Origin: Enterococcus plantarum
GTDB taxonomy: Bacteria > Bacillota > Bacilli > Lactobacillales > Enterococcaceae
DNA length: 64,000 nt
Assembly: GCF_001730295.1 (NCBI RefSeq)
Contig: NZ_MIKA01000011.1
Span: forward strand, 1 to 64,000
Direction: 5' to 3'
Shown piece by piece: positions 43,049 through 53,514 of this stretch (position 1 is its first letter; every line of letters starts with the position of its first letter). The notes below the pieces were generated by a model. The model was given only the letters and a program-made list of their open reading frames with translations, ran no database searches and had not been told where the DNA came from. The translations under genes were made by a program, and so were the position numbers.

Positions 43049-43483
43049 TTATTTTTTTTCAAGAATATGCATCAACGCTTTTCTCAAATTCTTTGTGGAC
43101 TCAGGATCTTTTCCATAAGAAGATAAGGCAATCATATGCTCTTCTTGTTCAATCGTACTCATATTATAAAAATCACTATTTTCTTTTTGGCTACAGTCAT
43201 TGACCCATTGATGTTCAGAGGCATCGTTGACGATTTGATGATTGACTGCTTTAGAATCTGTGCACGCAAAAATTAGATGGGCTTCTTTGATCTGTTCAGC
43301 AGTGTATGTTGCTGTGATTAGCATGACATTTTCTAATTCATAAAATGCATCCAGAAATTCAGGTGCAACCAGGGTTACTTTTCCATTAGCGTTTAAAATC
43401 CTTTTTGTTTTTCGTAAAGCGATTTGCCCACCACCAATAATAACGATTTTCTTCCCTGTTAGTTCGAGCATTATTGGATACAT
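43049..43483 (-). CDS. Precorrin-2 dehydrogenase (siroheme synthase N-terminal domain)
   Basis: 144 residues, the short YlnF/SirC form. MYPIMLELTGKKIVIIGGGQIALRKTKRIL has the NAD-binding GGGxxAxRK motif typical of Met8/CysG-N, and KEAHLIFACTDSKAVNHQI follows near 80, with the SQKENSDFYNMSTIEQ motif around 115. It oxidises precorrin-2 to sirohydrochlorin. It is shorter than Met8 and lacks a separate chelatase region; the chelatase is encoded next to it and overlaps it by 13 bases. Confidence 0.93.
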   Translation of the reverse strand: MYPIMLELTGKKIVIIGGGQIALRKTKRILNANGKVTLVAPEFLDAFYELENVMLITATYTAEQIKEAHLIFACTDSKAVNHQIVNDASEHQWVNDCSQKENSDFYNMSTIEQEEHMIALSSYGKDPESTKNLRKALMHILEKK

Positions 43484-44208
43484 GAGACTGCCTCTGTAAC
43501 GATTTGTTCCAAGTCACTTAAAATTCGTGGATCGAACTCTAGCGTTCGCGTGATCGTAAATTCAGTTGTTGGGAACGCTTCGCTTAATTTATTTTTCATA
43601 TTTGTTATCAAATGCCCATCGAATAAAAAGAAGGGCACAATCACTATTTTTAGTTGCTTCGATAATTGTTTTTTGATATCTGCTAGAAAATCTTCTTGCC
43701 CTTTTAGACTTGTTGGGATAATCGAAAATCCAACTTGTTGCTGAATGTCTTTTGCGATTTCAGTTAAAACGTTTTGTGGTTCAGTAGTTTGTTTGGTGCC
43801 ATGGGCCACTACTATTCCCACTAACTCTTCATCTGGATAAGAAGCCGCTACTTCTTGGAATCGTTCCAGTAAAACTTGACGACTGCCTACCTTACTACCA
43901 AATGTTTCTGTTTGACTAAATTGAATAGTTGGATACTTGTTTTTTACTGGTTCAAGTTCAGCTGGAATATCCACTAAAGCATGTTTAGCAGCAAATAATA
44001 GTACTGGCACAACGATCACTTTGGTTACGCCGTTTTTGATCATGTTTTCAGCAATACTGGCAATCGTATCCGGGTGGTTTTCTAAAAATGCCGTTGCTTG
44101 ATACAAACGTGGATCAAGTCTATTTTCCAGTTGTTGAATAAATGTCCTTGCAGCCTGATTTTTTTCGTTTTTTTGACTGCCATGAAATACATAAAGAATA
44201 CCAATCAT
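43471..44208 (-). CDS. sirB: Sirohydrochlorin ferrochelatase (CbiX/SirB)
   Basis: 245 residues from ATG with GAGGTGAG upstream; the GTG nine bases earlier is less well spaced. Two CbiX-like halves are visible: YVFHGSQKNEKNQAARTFIQ with a conserved His and VVPVLLFAAKHALVDIPAEL in the first, IVVAHGTKQTTEPQNVL and IVIVPFFLFDGHLITNMKN in the second. It inserts iron into sirohydrochlorin to form siroheme, the NirB prosthetic group. It follows nreC after ten bases and overlaps the dehydrogenase gene. Confidence 0.92.
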   Translation of the reverse strand: MIGILYVFHGSQKNEKNQAARTFIQQLENRLDPRLYQATAFLENHPDTIASIAENMIKNGVTKVIVVPVLLFAAKHALVDIPAELEPVKNKYPTIQFSQTETFGSKVGSRQVLLERFQEVAASYPDEELVGIVVAHGTKQTTEPQNVLTEIAKDIQQQVGFSIIPTSLKGQEDFLADIKKQLSKQLKIVIVPFFLFDGHLITNMKNKLSEAFPTTEFTITRTLEFDPRILSDLEQIVTEAVSCIQ

Positions 44209-44218
44209 TTTTCTCACC

Positions 44219-44866
44219 TCATAAGTCGATTAATTGATGTTTCATACTATATTGCAATAATTCACTGAATGTTTCAACTTCTAATTTTTTCATCACATGG
44301 GATTTGTGAACTTCGACTGTTTTCACGGAAATAAATAATCGTTCCGCAATTTCTTTGTTGCTGTAGCCTAAAGAAACGAGCGGTAAAACTTCCCGTTCTC
44401 TTTTGGATAGACGTTGGTATTTTTCATCCTGTTCCTCATTATCCGCTTTTTTTAGCCAATGGTCTTTAGTATAAGAACCAAATAGTGGGTCGATTGAAAT
44501 GTTTCCTTCCGCCACTTGTTTGATTGCCTCTAATAAAACAATATCTTGCGAACTTTTGAGAATATACCCTTTTGCACCGTATTCTAAAGCTGTGCGAACG
44601 TATTCTTCTTCATCATGCATACTCAAAATAATCGTCTTCACCTTTGGAAAATGTTCTTTGATCCGGCGTGTTGTTTGTAAGCCATTTTCACCTGGAGGCA
44701 TCCTCATGTCCATTAAAACCACATCCACTGGATATTTTTCAAGAAGTAAAAATGCTTCGGTGCCATCCGCTGCATCTCCTACGACGGTGATCTCTTTTTG
44801 ACTTTCTAGCAACAAACGCAGACCACTTCTAACGACTGCATGATCATCTGCTATTATAATGTTCAT
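44219..44866 (-). CDS. nreC: Response regulator NreC
   Basis: 215 residues from the ATG with GGGGAGG upstream. Receiver domain: NIIIADDHAVVRSGLRLLL, VDVVLMDMRMPPGENG (phosphoacceptor Asp near 53) and YILKSSQ (Lys). LuxR-type DNA-binding domain: LSKREREVLPLVSLGYSNKEIAERLFISVKTVEVHKSHVMKKL. In staphylococci NreC activates nitrate and nitrite reductase genes in the absence of oxygen. It overlaps nreB by four bases. Confidence 0.94.
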   Translation of the reverse strand: MNIIIADDHAVVRSGLRLLLESQKEITVVGDAADGTEAFLLLEKYPVDVVLMDMRMPPGENGLQTTRRIKEHFPKVKTIILSMHDEEEYVRTALEYGAKGYILKSSQDIVLLEAIKQVAEGNISIDPLFGSYTKDHWLKKADNEEQDEKYQRLSKREREVLPLVSLGYSNKEIAERLFISVKTVEVHKSHVMKKLEVETFSELLQYSMKHQLIDL

Positions 44867-45882
44867 TGTACGACCTCCCCTTGGATAGGCAACCATAATG
44901 TCACTGTAGTTCCTTCTGCTTTTTCGGAATGAACGCTTAGGCGTCCGCCGATTGATTCTGCTCTTTCCTGCATATTTAAAAGACCCAAACCTTGGCTGTT
45001 CTCTTTTACTTTTTGAAAATCAAAGCCTTTGCCATGATCCCGAACGGTGAGTACCACATGACCGTTTTGCTCACTCAAGGTTATCCATAACTCCTCAACT
45101 GCAGCGTGCTTTACACTATTCATCACACTTTCTTGTACTACACGATAAGTGATTGTTTCTACACTGTCAGGAAATCGTTTATTTTCAATCATCGGAATAA
45201 AATGAAGCGCCATTCCAGTTGTTTCTGTCAAACGATGTAATAACGTTTCAACTGCTGGAATCAAGCCTAAATCATCTAAAGCTGTCGGTCTTAAATCAAT
45301 AGCGAGTTGTTTTACTTCCCCGAGTAACGCAACAAAATCTTCATCGATTTTTTGTAATTTTGTGGACAAGACTTCTGATTGATCCTGCCATTTTAATTGT
45401 CTCGTTTCTAGCATCAGGCTATAAATACTTTGAGCTAAGCCATCATGTAGTTCTTGAGAAAGGGCGCGGCGCTCATTTTCGTGGGCTTGATTGACGTATT
45501 CGATCAATCGTTTGTTTTGGATCACTTGCTGCAGACGATCTTGGACTGCCAGACGACGAATACTTAACAATGAAGTATGCAGATCAATGACCGTATAACT
45601 GCCACTGAATTGTTCCTGTCGCCCTTTTAAATCCTCCAAAATCAAAGGAAATGCAGCTTGATCCCAATCAGCTTTTACTTCACAGTCTAAACATTTTTCC
45701 ATCGTTGAATGCAGCATACAGCCTTCCCCTTTGGCTATATCCAAAACTTTTTCTAACGTAAACGGGTAGGTTTCGGCTAATTCAGATGCCGCTTTATTTT
45801 TTTTGATACATTTCGTGACTTCAATCAAAAACAATGCATCTTTTGCTTCTTCAAATACTTTTTTCATTATGCTCATTTTCAT
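44863..45882 (-). CDS. nreB: Oxygen sensor histidine kinase NreB
   Basis: 339 residues, cytoplasmic, no membrane span. The N-terminal 70 residues contain Cys25, Cys55, Cys64 and Cys67 (GEGCMLHSTMEKCLDC), the place of the oxygen-labile [4Fe-4S] cluster in staphylococcal NreB. The HisKA_3 region has ALSQELHDGLAQSIYSLM with the phospho-acceptor His (about 155), and the ATPase domain shows VVQESVMNSVKHAAV and VRDHGKGFDF. The Cys spacing is unusual: the first CxxC is CxxH here. It overlaps nreC and follows nreA closely; the three form a complete NreABC system. Confidence 0.9.
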   Translation of the reverse strand: MKMSIMKKVFEEAKDALFLIEVTKCIKKNKAASELAETYPFTLEKVLDIAKGEGCMLHSTMEKCLDCEVKADWDQAAFPLILEDLKGRQEQFSGSYTVIDLHTSLLSIRRLAVQDRLQQVIQNKRLIEYVNQAHENERRALSQELHDGLAQSIYSLMLETRQLKWQDQSEVLSTKLQKIDEDFVALLGEVKQLAIDLRPTALDDLGLIPAVETLLHRLTETTGMALHFIPMIENKRFPDSVETITYRVVQESVMNSVKHAAVEELWITLSEQNGHVVLTVRDHGKGFDFQKVKENSQGLGLLNMQERAESIGGRLSVHSEKAEGTTVTLWLPIQGEVVQ

Positions 45883-45890
45883 TTTTTCAC

Positions 45891-46319
45891 CTATAAATAA
45901 ACAGCGATTTCATCTGTTTTGCCTTGTGCAACTGCCAAAAAATCATCATTAATAATTGTTGTTTTTCGATACCCTATTAACAAAACACCTTTTACCTCAC
46001 CACGTTTTAGCGCTGGAAAAGCTGCAATGGTCTCTAATTTTTCCATCCGAGTAATGGGTAGTTCAACTAATTTCCCTGGTTGTTTTTGTAGATTTGTCGC
46101 TTGGTATGCTCTGCCCGTTCGCCAAACGATGCCACCAATTCCCTTCCCAACTTGTAGCCGAATTCGTTGATACTGTTGATTGGTGTTGCCAGATACATAC
46201 TTCCAGCGGATCATACGTACTTTTGTCATTTCATTGAGTGTAGATAGCGCTAAAGCGATAAAATCAACTTGGAGTTCCTCTTTTAGTTGATCGATTCTTT
46301 GTTGAATTTGATCCGTCAT
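45891..46319 (-). CDS. nreA: GAF-domain protein NreA, nitrate-sensing
   Basis: 142 residues forming a single GAF domain: VDFIALALSTLNEMTKVRMIRWKYVSGN, RLQVGKGIGGIVWRTGRAYQATN and ETIAAFPALKRGEVKGVLLIGYR. In Staphylococcus NreA binds nitrate and controls the NreB kinase. AGGAG precedes ATG. It is the first gene of the nre-sirB unit and divergent from the YjeM-like gene, sharing a 101-bp control region. Confidence 0.9.
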   Translation of the reverse strand: MTDQIQQRIDQLKEELQVDFIALALSTLNEMTKVRMIRWKYVSGNTNQQYQRIRLQVGKGIGGIVWRTGRAYQATNLQKQPGKLVELPITRMEKLETIAAFPALKRGEVKGVLLIGYRKTTIINDDFLAVAQGKTDEIAVYL

Positions 46320-46420
46320 TTGACTACTCCTATTCCCTAATTTTTGATAAAAAGCTTGTTTTTTACGAATGATTCTCTTATTCTTAAGCCAACATCATCT
46401 TATTTTTAGAAGGATTTTTT

Positions 46421-47935
46421 ATGAAAACGACAACTACTTTTAGTCCCAAACGTTTGGTCATGATCATTACTATGACTGTTTTTTCATTTTCAAGTATGAC
46501 GACTGCCTTTTTCTTAATGGGTATCAAAGCTTTTCCTTATTTTATTGGCGCGGCTTTATTCTACTTTATTCCCTACGCTATTATTATAGCAGAATTTACA
46601 GGGGTTTATAAAAATCATATTGGCGGATTATACCAATGGCTCGCGGGTCATCTCTCTGAAAAAATTGCTTTTATCGCTGCTTTTTTATGGTATTGCAGTT
46701 ATTTTATTTGGATGATCAGTCTGTTTATGAAAGTTTGGATTCCCTTATCCATTTTACTTTTTGGTGAAGATTTAACAAAAAAAAGCACCTCTATACCAAA
46801 TATATCGACGTCTATTCTCATTGGTCTTTTCGCTATCTTTGCTGTTGCTGTGATGTTGTTTTTTGTCAGCAGAGGATTTAAAGGCATTGCTTCTACGTTA
46901 TATTTCAGCGGGATCTTGATGACTATTTTGATTGTTACTAGCCTTGGCGGTAATTTGTTGTTATGGCTCACCAATCGGTCGGATATTTTACCAAATCTTA
47001 CTGCTAGTTTTAAAGGAATTGAAATAGATTCTTCCTCTGAACAAACATTGGTCAGACAGTTATCTTTTCTGATTTTTGCCATTACCGCTTTTGGCGGTTT
47101 AGATACGATTGCAAGTTTAGTTGATAAAACAGGAAAACAAAAGAAACAGTTTCCTAAATTATTGATCTATAGTAGTTTGTTCGTTGTTGCTTGTTATTTT
47201 TTAGGTATCCTTTTATGGAGCGGTGGAACGGATCTAACTAGTTTAAAAGCCAATCATACGATTCATTTAGGAAATTTAATGTATGAATTAATGGAGAATT
47301 TGGGGTATGCTTGTGGTCAAGCTCTTTCATTGTCTTCTGCTCAGTCTCAACTTCTAGCTCAACTATTTACTCGATTTACAGCTTTAACCTTATTACTCTC
47401 TTATATCAGTTTACTATCGACTATTTTTTATTTGCCGATTCGAACTCTTGTAGAGGGAACGCCAAACCATTACTGGCATCCTCGTTTAAGACAAACGAAT
47501 AAATACGATATGCCGATTTATGCTTTACTAATTCAAGGTATTCTAATCAGTTTATTTATCTTAGGCATTAGCTTGGGTAGTCAATATGTTGTCTTTTTGT
47601 ATAATCAATTGACTTTGATGACCAACATTTCACGAGCCATTCCTTATTTATTAGTAGCACTCGCCTATCCAGCATTTAAGAAAAAACAATTAATAGATGA
47701 TCCAACATCCATTTTGGTTCAATCCCCTCTCGTAGCAACGCTTATTAGCAGTAGTGTTATTTTTAGCATTGCCTTAGCGATCGGCTTTCAACTTTACCAC
47801 CCTCTTTCCGAAGGGAATCTACTGCAAAGTTTCACGTTATTGATTGGGCCTTTACTATTTGCATTGATTGCTTATTTATTGTATCAACGCTTTCATAAGC
47901 GAAAAGAATTGACTCGAAACAGTTGGGAGAATTAG
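46421..47935 (+). CDS. APC-superfamily amino acid transporter, YjeM-like
   Basis: 504 residues with about 12-13 membrane spans. The start MTVFSFSSMTTAFFLMGIKAFPYFI, the YQWLAG motif around 75 and AFGGLDTIASLVDKTGKQKKQFPK in the middle match the YjeM group of the amino acid/polyamine/organocation family. The substrate of this group is not known. AAGGA precedes ATG. It is single and divergent from nreA, and has no clear terminator of its own. Confidence 0.82.
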   Translation: MKTTTTFSPKRLVMIITMTVFSFSSMTTAFFLMGIKAFPYFIGAALFYFIPYAIIIAEFTGVYKNHIGGLYQWLAGHLSEKIAFIAAFLWYCSYFIWMISLFMKVWIPLSILLFGEDLTKKSTSIPNISTSILIGLFAIFAVAVMLFFVSRGFKGIASTLYFSGILMTILIVTSLGGNLLLWLTNRSDILPNLTASFKGIEIDSSSEQTLVRQLSFLIFAITAFGGLDTIASLVDKTGKQKKQFPKLLIYSSLFVVACYFLGILLWSGGTDLTSLKANHTIHLGNLMYELMENLGYACGQALSLSSAQSQLLAQLFTRFTALTLLLSYISLLSTIFYLPIRTLVEGTPNHYWHPRLRQTNKYDMPIYALLIQGILISLFILGISLGSQYVVFLYNQLTLMTNISRAIPYLLVALAYPAFKKKQLIDDPTSILVQSPLVATLISSSVIFSIALAIGFQLYHPLSEGNLLQSFTLLIGPLLFALIAYLLYQRFHKRKELTRNSWEN

Positions 47936-48081
47936 TTTCCCCTCACTGTTTTATTTTTTTGATTTAAAAATAGTCATCACAAGCGAAATAAAAAGGTTTC
48001 CTGTACAATATAACTTGAATACATGTTTATTTCTTCTTTATACACTGAAGAGACAATAATCTTTGCGCAGGAGGGATCTTT

Positions 48082-48840
48082 TTGTTTGATTTAGAAAAAG
48101 TGCAGTCGTTAAATGAGCTTGAAATGCTTGTTTATCAATATATATTAGAACATATGGACAATGTTCCGATGTTAACGATTCGTCAACTTTCTACAAATTG
48201 TCACGTGTCTACCTCAACGATTTTACGGTTTTGTTCGAAAATGGGATTTGATGGGTTTTCAGAATTAAAATATGCTATCAAAAAAGAAAAACAACAGGAA
48301 CATTCCTTTGAACAATACTATGATGCTACGGTTCATGTTGATTCTTTTTTAAAACGCCTGAATCAACAAACCTTTTACGAAACATTAAAACCCGCAATCA
48401 CGATGATCGCCTCTGCTCGCCATACCGTTTTTTCTGGTATCGGGACAAGCGGTATTTTAGGAAATTATGGTAGCCGCTATTTTGCTAACATGGGTATTAA
48501 TGCTTATAGTATTGATGATCCTTTTACACCGATTCCACAAAGAGGCTTTGAAAATACAGTAGCAATCATTCTCTCTGTTTCAGGAGAAACCACCGAAATC
48601 ATCAAACAATCAACTGATTTTAAACGTTCTGGGGCTAAAATTCTAAGCATTACTAATGATGAGCATTCAACGATTGCTCGTTTAGCTGATTACAACATTT
48701 CTTATTACATGCCTGATGAACGATCCATTTATACTGATCCATATATCAACATCACGACGCAAATTCCTGTTATTGCCTTGATTGAACTCCTGGCCCATCA
48801 AGCAGGTAAAGAATTTGCAGAAAAAGCGAGTCAAAAGTAG
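48082..48840 (+). CDS. MurR/RpiR-family transcriptional regulator
   Basis: 252 residues starting at TTG with GGAGGG eight bases upstream. The N-terminal helix-turn-helix (LTIRQLSTNCHVSTSTILRFCSKMGFDGFSELKYAIK) is the RpiR type. The C-terminal SIS domain binds a phosphosugar (TVFSGIGTSGILGNYGSRYFANMG and VAIILSVSGETTEIIKQSTDFKRSGAKILSIT). It is the first gene before a beta-glucoside PTS permease and a GH1 enzyme and is presumably their regulator. Confidence 0.92.
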   Translation: MFDLEKVQSLNELEMLVYQYILEHMDNVPMLTIRQLSTNCHVSTSTILRFCSKMGFDGFSELKYAIKKEKQQEHSFEQYYDATVHVDSFLKRLNQQTFYETLKPAITMIASARHTVFSGIGTSGILGNYGSRYFANMGINAYSIDDPFTPIPQRGFENTVAIILSVSGETTEIIKQSTDFKRSGAKILSITNDEHSTIARLADYNISYYMPDERSIYTDPYINITTQIPVIALIELLAHQAGKEFAEKASQK

Positions 48841-49006
48841 AACCGACCAGACTATCCTATTTAATGCTGATCGTGATACCAAAATTTTGAAAAAATGCTG
48901 AAGTGTTGCTATGGTTTTTGAGATGAGATTTCACCTATCAAACACCAAACAAAGTCAAGCAATGCTAGGATATCTGGCCTATTAAAAAAGAGGAGTGTGA
49001 CTATTC

Positions 49007-49426
49007 ATGTCATTTACCATCGACTATTTGAATACAGAAGTGATCACTGGAAAACAGTATAAATTTGCTATTCCTAAAACACCAGAAGACTTTATTGAAG
49101 TGAATAACCAGAAATTAGAGATTCTCCCAACTGATAAAAAAAATGTCAGAGCAATCATTATCAATGACCCTGATGAACGCAATGGCACATACAACTATTT
49201 TATCGAAGCGAATGAAGGAAATCGTACCTTTACGCTTGAATCTGGCGATTATGCTGTCTTCACAGGAACTTGGGACACTTTAGCAGATATCGATAACTTT
49301 ATTGGTGCTAGTTATGGCGAACTGTATCAATCCCCCGAATATGGAATCGGTGGCACACATGCTATTCAATTACTTGATTTTGACCCTAAAAAAATCATCT
49401 TAAAATTACCAGCGATTCGTAAATAA
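49007..49426 (+). CDS. Hypothetical protein, possibly GyrI-like
   Basis: 139 residues, soluble, no signal. The second half, TFTLESGDYAVFTGTWDTLADIDNFIGASYGELYQSPEYGIGG, has the rhythm of AraC effector-binding (GyrI-like) domains, which bind small ligands, but the match is weak and I do not claim it. GAGGAG precedes ATG. It lies between the RpiR regulator and the PTS permease and is followed by a strong terminator, so it belongs to the beta-glucoside locus by position. Confidence 0.7.
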   Translation: MSFTIDYLNTEVITGKQYKFAIPKTPEDFIEVNNQKLEILPTDKKNVRAIIINDPDERNGTYNYFIEANEGNRTFTLESGDYAVFTGTWDTLADIDNFIGASYGELYQSPEYGIGGTHAIQLLDFDPKKIILKLPAIRK

Positions 49427-49486
49427 ATGTCCAGGATCTCAATCTGAATAAACGCGTAAAAAAGTTAGGTTCCTCAATAATTCCCT

Positions 49487-49526
49487 AAAAACCCCACAAT
49501 GCATAAACCGCATTGTGGGGTTTTTT
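49487..49526 (+). terminator. Strong intrinsic terminator
   Basis: AAAACCCCACAATGC pairs with GCATTGTGGGGTTTT around ATAAACC, with six T at the end. It closes the regulator and hypothetical gene unit. Confidence 0.9.
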
Positions 49527-49600
49527 AGGCCAATTATTTGAACCTAAATGCCTTCGGTCACCACTGCATCTTTTTGATGATTTTGTTTTTTTACATGGTA

Positions 49601-49616
49601 CATGTTTCTGAACATG
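49601..49616. promoter_or_regulatory. Dyad, candidate operator of the RpiR regulator
   Basis: CATGTTTCTGAACATG is a perfect 6-bp inverted repeat with a 4-bp spacer in the region that drives the PTS permease gene. Confidence 0.4.
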
Positions 49617-49659
49617 CTTTACCTATTTTAAATAGGAAGGATTTCTTTTATAGTAGGAA

Positions 49660-49673
49660 TGTAAACGTATTCA
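49660..49673 (+). promoter_or_regulatory. cre-like catabolite control site
   Basis: TGTAAACGTATTCA fits the CcpA consensus with one mismatch and lies about 90 bp before the permease start. Confidence 0.55.
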
Positions 49674-49763
49674 GTAGATTCAAATTAGAGCGGCCGTTCA
49701 ATTGAACTACTACTACACGCACTTATTTTTCGTTACGTTAGATAACCAAAGGAGAGGTTTAGA

Positions 49764-51089
49764 ATGAATGAATGGATCAATGAAAAAGTTCTACCACCCG
49801 TTTTAAAATTCGTCAATACTAAAGCGATTACAGCATTAAGAAATGGTATGTTGTATACCATGCCTTTTACGATCGTCGGTTCGATTTTTCTATTATTAGC
49901 TAATTTACCGATCGAATCTGTGGCAAAATGGATCACTGATAGTGGTTTAGTTGTTTATTTTAATCAGGCGTATGGTGCCTCTTTTGCTATCATGTCCGTT
50001 TTTGCAGTGATCGGGATCGCCTACTCGTATGTAAAAACTGAAGGTTTCGAAGGCTTACCTGCTGGAATGATTTCACTTGTTGTCTTTATTTTATTTATGT
50101 CTTCTGAAATGACAGATGCAGATAGCGGTGTGACGATCGGAAACATTATTAACAAAGATTGGACTGCTGGTAAGGGTATGATCACAGCAATTATTGTTGG
50201 ATTGATTGTTGGTTGGGTTTACAGTTGGTTCTTGCGTCATAATATTCGTATCAAATTACCAGAAGCTGTTCCTGAAAACGTAGCAAACTCATTTACAGCG
50301 TTGATTCCTGCTGGTGCTTTGATTACCGGTGCGATGTTTGTGTATATTTTCTTTGACAAAGTCTTTAAAACAACGTTCTTTGATTTCATTTATGATGTTT
50401 TACAATCGCCACTTCAAGGGGTGACCGACTCCTTGGGTGGGGCTTTAGTTCTAGGATTCCTAGTTCCTTTATTTTGGTTTTTCGGAGTACACGGTTCAAC
50501 AATTGTCGGCGGAATCATGGGACCCATCTTACAAGCAAACTCTTTGGAAAATACAGATATCCTAAATTCAGGAAAAGAATTAACAGTGGCAAATGGTGGA
50601 CATATCGTGACACAACAATTCTTAGATCAATTTTTAACTGTTACAGGAGCTGGTATGACAATGGGATTAGTCGTATTTATGGTTTTTTTTGCAAAATCAG
50701 CTCAATTCAAACAACTAGGTCGTCTATCAATTGGGCCTGCTATTTTTAATATCAATGAACCAATCGTTTTCGCTACGCCAATTGTAATGAATCCAATCAT
50801 GGCATTGCCGTTTATTATTACGCCAGTCGTGTCTTCAGTCATTACTTACTTTGCCTTGTATACCGGTTTAGTGCCATTGTTTACAGCGGTTCAAGTACCT
50901 TGGACAACACCTCCAATCATCTCTGGTTTATTAGTTGGTGGTTGGCAAGCAGCTTTACTTCAATTATTTGTCTTAACATTAGGATTCTTTATTTATCTTC
51001 CTTTTGCTAGAAAAATGGATGCCATCAACTATGCACAAGAAACAAACCAACCGATTACAGAAGAAGTCTTGGAAGGGATAGAAGCTTAG
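49764..51089 (+). CDS. PTS EIIC permease, lactose/cellobiose family
   Basis: 441 residues with about ten membrane spans. It starts NEWINEKVLPPVLKFVNTKAITALRNGMLYTMPFTIVGSIFLLLANLP, the standard N terminus of Lac-family EIIC, and has FWFFGVHGSTIVGGIMGPIL and FNINEPIVFATPIVMNP, the substrate-binding region. It imports and, with an EIIB supplied from elsewhere, phosphorylates a beta-glucoside. No EIIA or EIIB gene is in the cluster. GGAGAGG precedes ATG. A GH1 6-phospho-glycosidase follows. Confidence 0.95.
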   Translation: MNEWINEKVLPPVLKFVNTKAITALRNGMLYTMPFTIVGSIFLLLANLPIESVAKWITDSGLVVYFNQAYGASFAIMSVFAVIGIAYSYVKTEGFEGLPAGMISLVVFILFMSSEMTDADSGVTIGNIINKDWTAGKGMITAIIVGLIVGWVYSWFLRHNIRIKLPEAVPENVANSFTALIPAGALITGAMFVYIFFDKVFKTTFFDFIYDVLQSPLQGVTDSLGGALVLGFLVPLFWFFGVHGSTIVGGIMGPILQANSLENTDILNSGKELTVANGGHIVTQQFLDQFLTVTGAGMTMGLVVFMVFFAKSAQFKQLGRLSIGPAIFNINEPIVFATPIVMNPIMALPFIITPVVSSVITYFALYTGLVPLFTAVQVPWTTPPIISGLLVGGWQAALLQLFVLTLGFFIYLPFARKMDAINYAQETNQPITEEVLEGIEA

Positions 51090-51112
51090 CTATTTTGTTC
51101 TAACATGATTCA

Positions 51113-52690
<1,578 letters not shown>

Positions 52691-52705
52691 GATTTTTTGA
52701 TAAAA

Positions 52706-52757
52706 AAAGTGAGTGGATAAAACAAACAATTTTCGTTTGTTTTATCCACTCACTTTT
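52706..52757. terminator. Bidirectional terminator after GH1
   Basis: AAAGTGAGTGGATAAAAC followed by AAAC pairs perfectly with its complement across AATTTTC, a stem of over 20 bp. It serves both the GH1 gene and the convergent small membrane protein gene. Confidence 0.9.
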
Positions 52758-52759
52758 AG

Positions 52760-53014
52760 CTAGTTACGCCTTTTTATTATCCATTTAAATACAAGATAAA
52801 GACTTACTAAGATAAAACAAACTTCACTGATTTTAATTAGAAGTATCCCCAGATCATAATGAATAGAATACTCTTTTTGAGCTTCTACTTGTTGAGCATA
52901 AGTTAGCGTTCCAAAATCTTGTATAGGCATTAAATTCAAGGTTAATATAATACCTATAAGCCATAGAATAAAAATAGTGATATATACATATTTGAATACT
53001 TTTTTATTAAACAA
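52760..53014 (-). CDS. Small membrane protein of unknown function
   Basis: 84 residues from TTG, with AGAGGGG seven bases upstream. Two hydrophobic segments (about 8-28, IFILWLIGIILTLNLMP, and 55-78, ILLIKISEVCFILVSLYLVFKW) flank a polar loop with TYAQQVEAQKEYSIHYD; the ends are basic. No family is recognised. Its start overlaps an upstream 36-codon open stretch (RIKEAEEQLGRL...) without a start codon, which may be the remains of a coupled gene. Confidence 0.6.
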   Translation of the reverse strand: MFNKKVFKYVYITIFILWLIGIILTLNLMPIQDFGTLTYAQQVEAQKEYSIHYDLGILLIKISEVCFILVSLYLVFKWIIKRRN

Positions 53015-53129
53015 AGCTTTTCCCCTCTAAATGTTTTTTAACAACTTTGATTTGTAATACAATTGTTAATCTCCCAAGTTGTTCCTCTGCCTCTTTTATT
53101 CGTCTATAGAATCTATAGCCTTATTAAAT

Positions 53130-53327
53130 TTAGAATAAATGAGATTTCCACCAATTTTTACCAAACCCACGTGCTTGCATCATAGGATTGAAGCCTTCCA
53201 TTGCTAAATAATAATCAACTGCTTGATCAATTTCCACTTCATCTTCTGGTGTGAGTGTGTCTATTGAAAACGATGAGGTGCCGGTCTGATTGTTTTTTGT
53301 TTGCCTATCTAGTTGGATTTTTGTGGT
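53130..53327 (-). pseudogene. C-terminal remnant of an unknown protein
   Basis: A frame of 65 codons without a start codon, ending GFNPMMQARGFGKNWWKS, HLF and TAA. The middle (TLTPEDEVEIDQAVDYYLAM) has ordinary protein composition, so it is likely the tail of a gene whose front has been lost. The parent family is not recognised. Confidence 0.45.
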
Positions 53328-53418
53328 TTATCAAAATTTTGGCGCATTATTGGTTGAGACTGGGGAACGATTGAATAAGATAATTTAGGAACTATAACTG
53401 AATAGTTCCTGAAAAATG

Positions 53419-53463
53419 AAAAACAACTTGTGTAGGTTAAATGTTTTACACAAGTTGTTTTTA
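53419..53463 (-). terminator. Terminator after tag-like gene
   Basis: AAAAACAACTTGTGTA pairs with TACACAAGTTGTTTTT; on the minus strand T runs follow. It lies about 50 bp beyond the tag-like stop. Confidence 0.85.
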
Positions 53464-53514
53464 TTCTTAAAAAACCTAAGTTTCGATTTTATAGACTTAA
53501 AACGTTCTGCCTTG

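Larger units (their letters stand above)
49427..49763. other. Terminator and control region before the PTS permease
   Basis: 337 bp. It contains the terminator at 49487-49526, a dyad CATGTT-N4-AACATG at 49601-49616 and a cre-like site at 49660-49673. No gene is present. Confidence 0.6.
53015..53514. other. Region of gene remnants
   Basis: 500 bp without an intact gene. It holds the 53130-53327 fragment, the open stretch before the small membrane protein, an AGGAACTAT/ATAGTTCCT hairpin (53389-53410) and the terminator at 53419-53463. It looks like a deletion scar. Confidence 0.5.
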
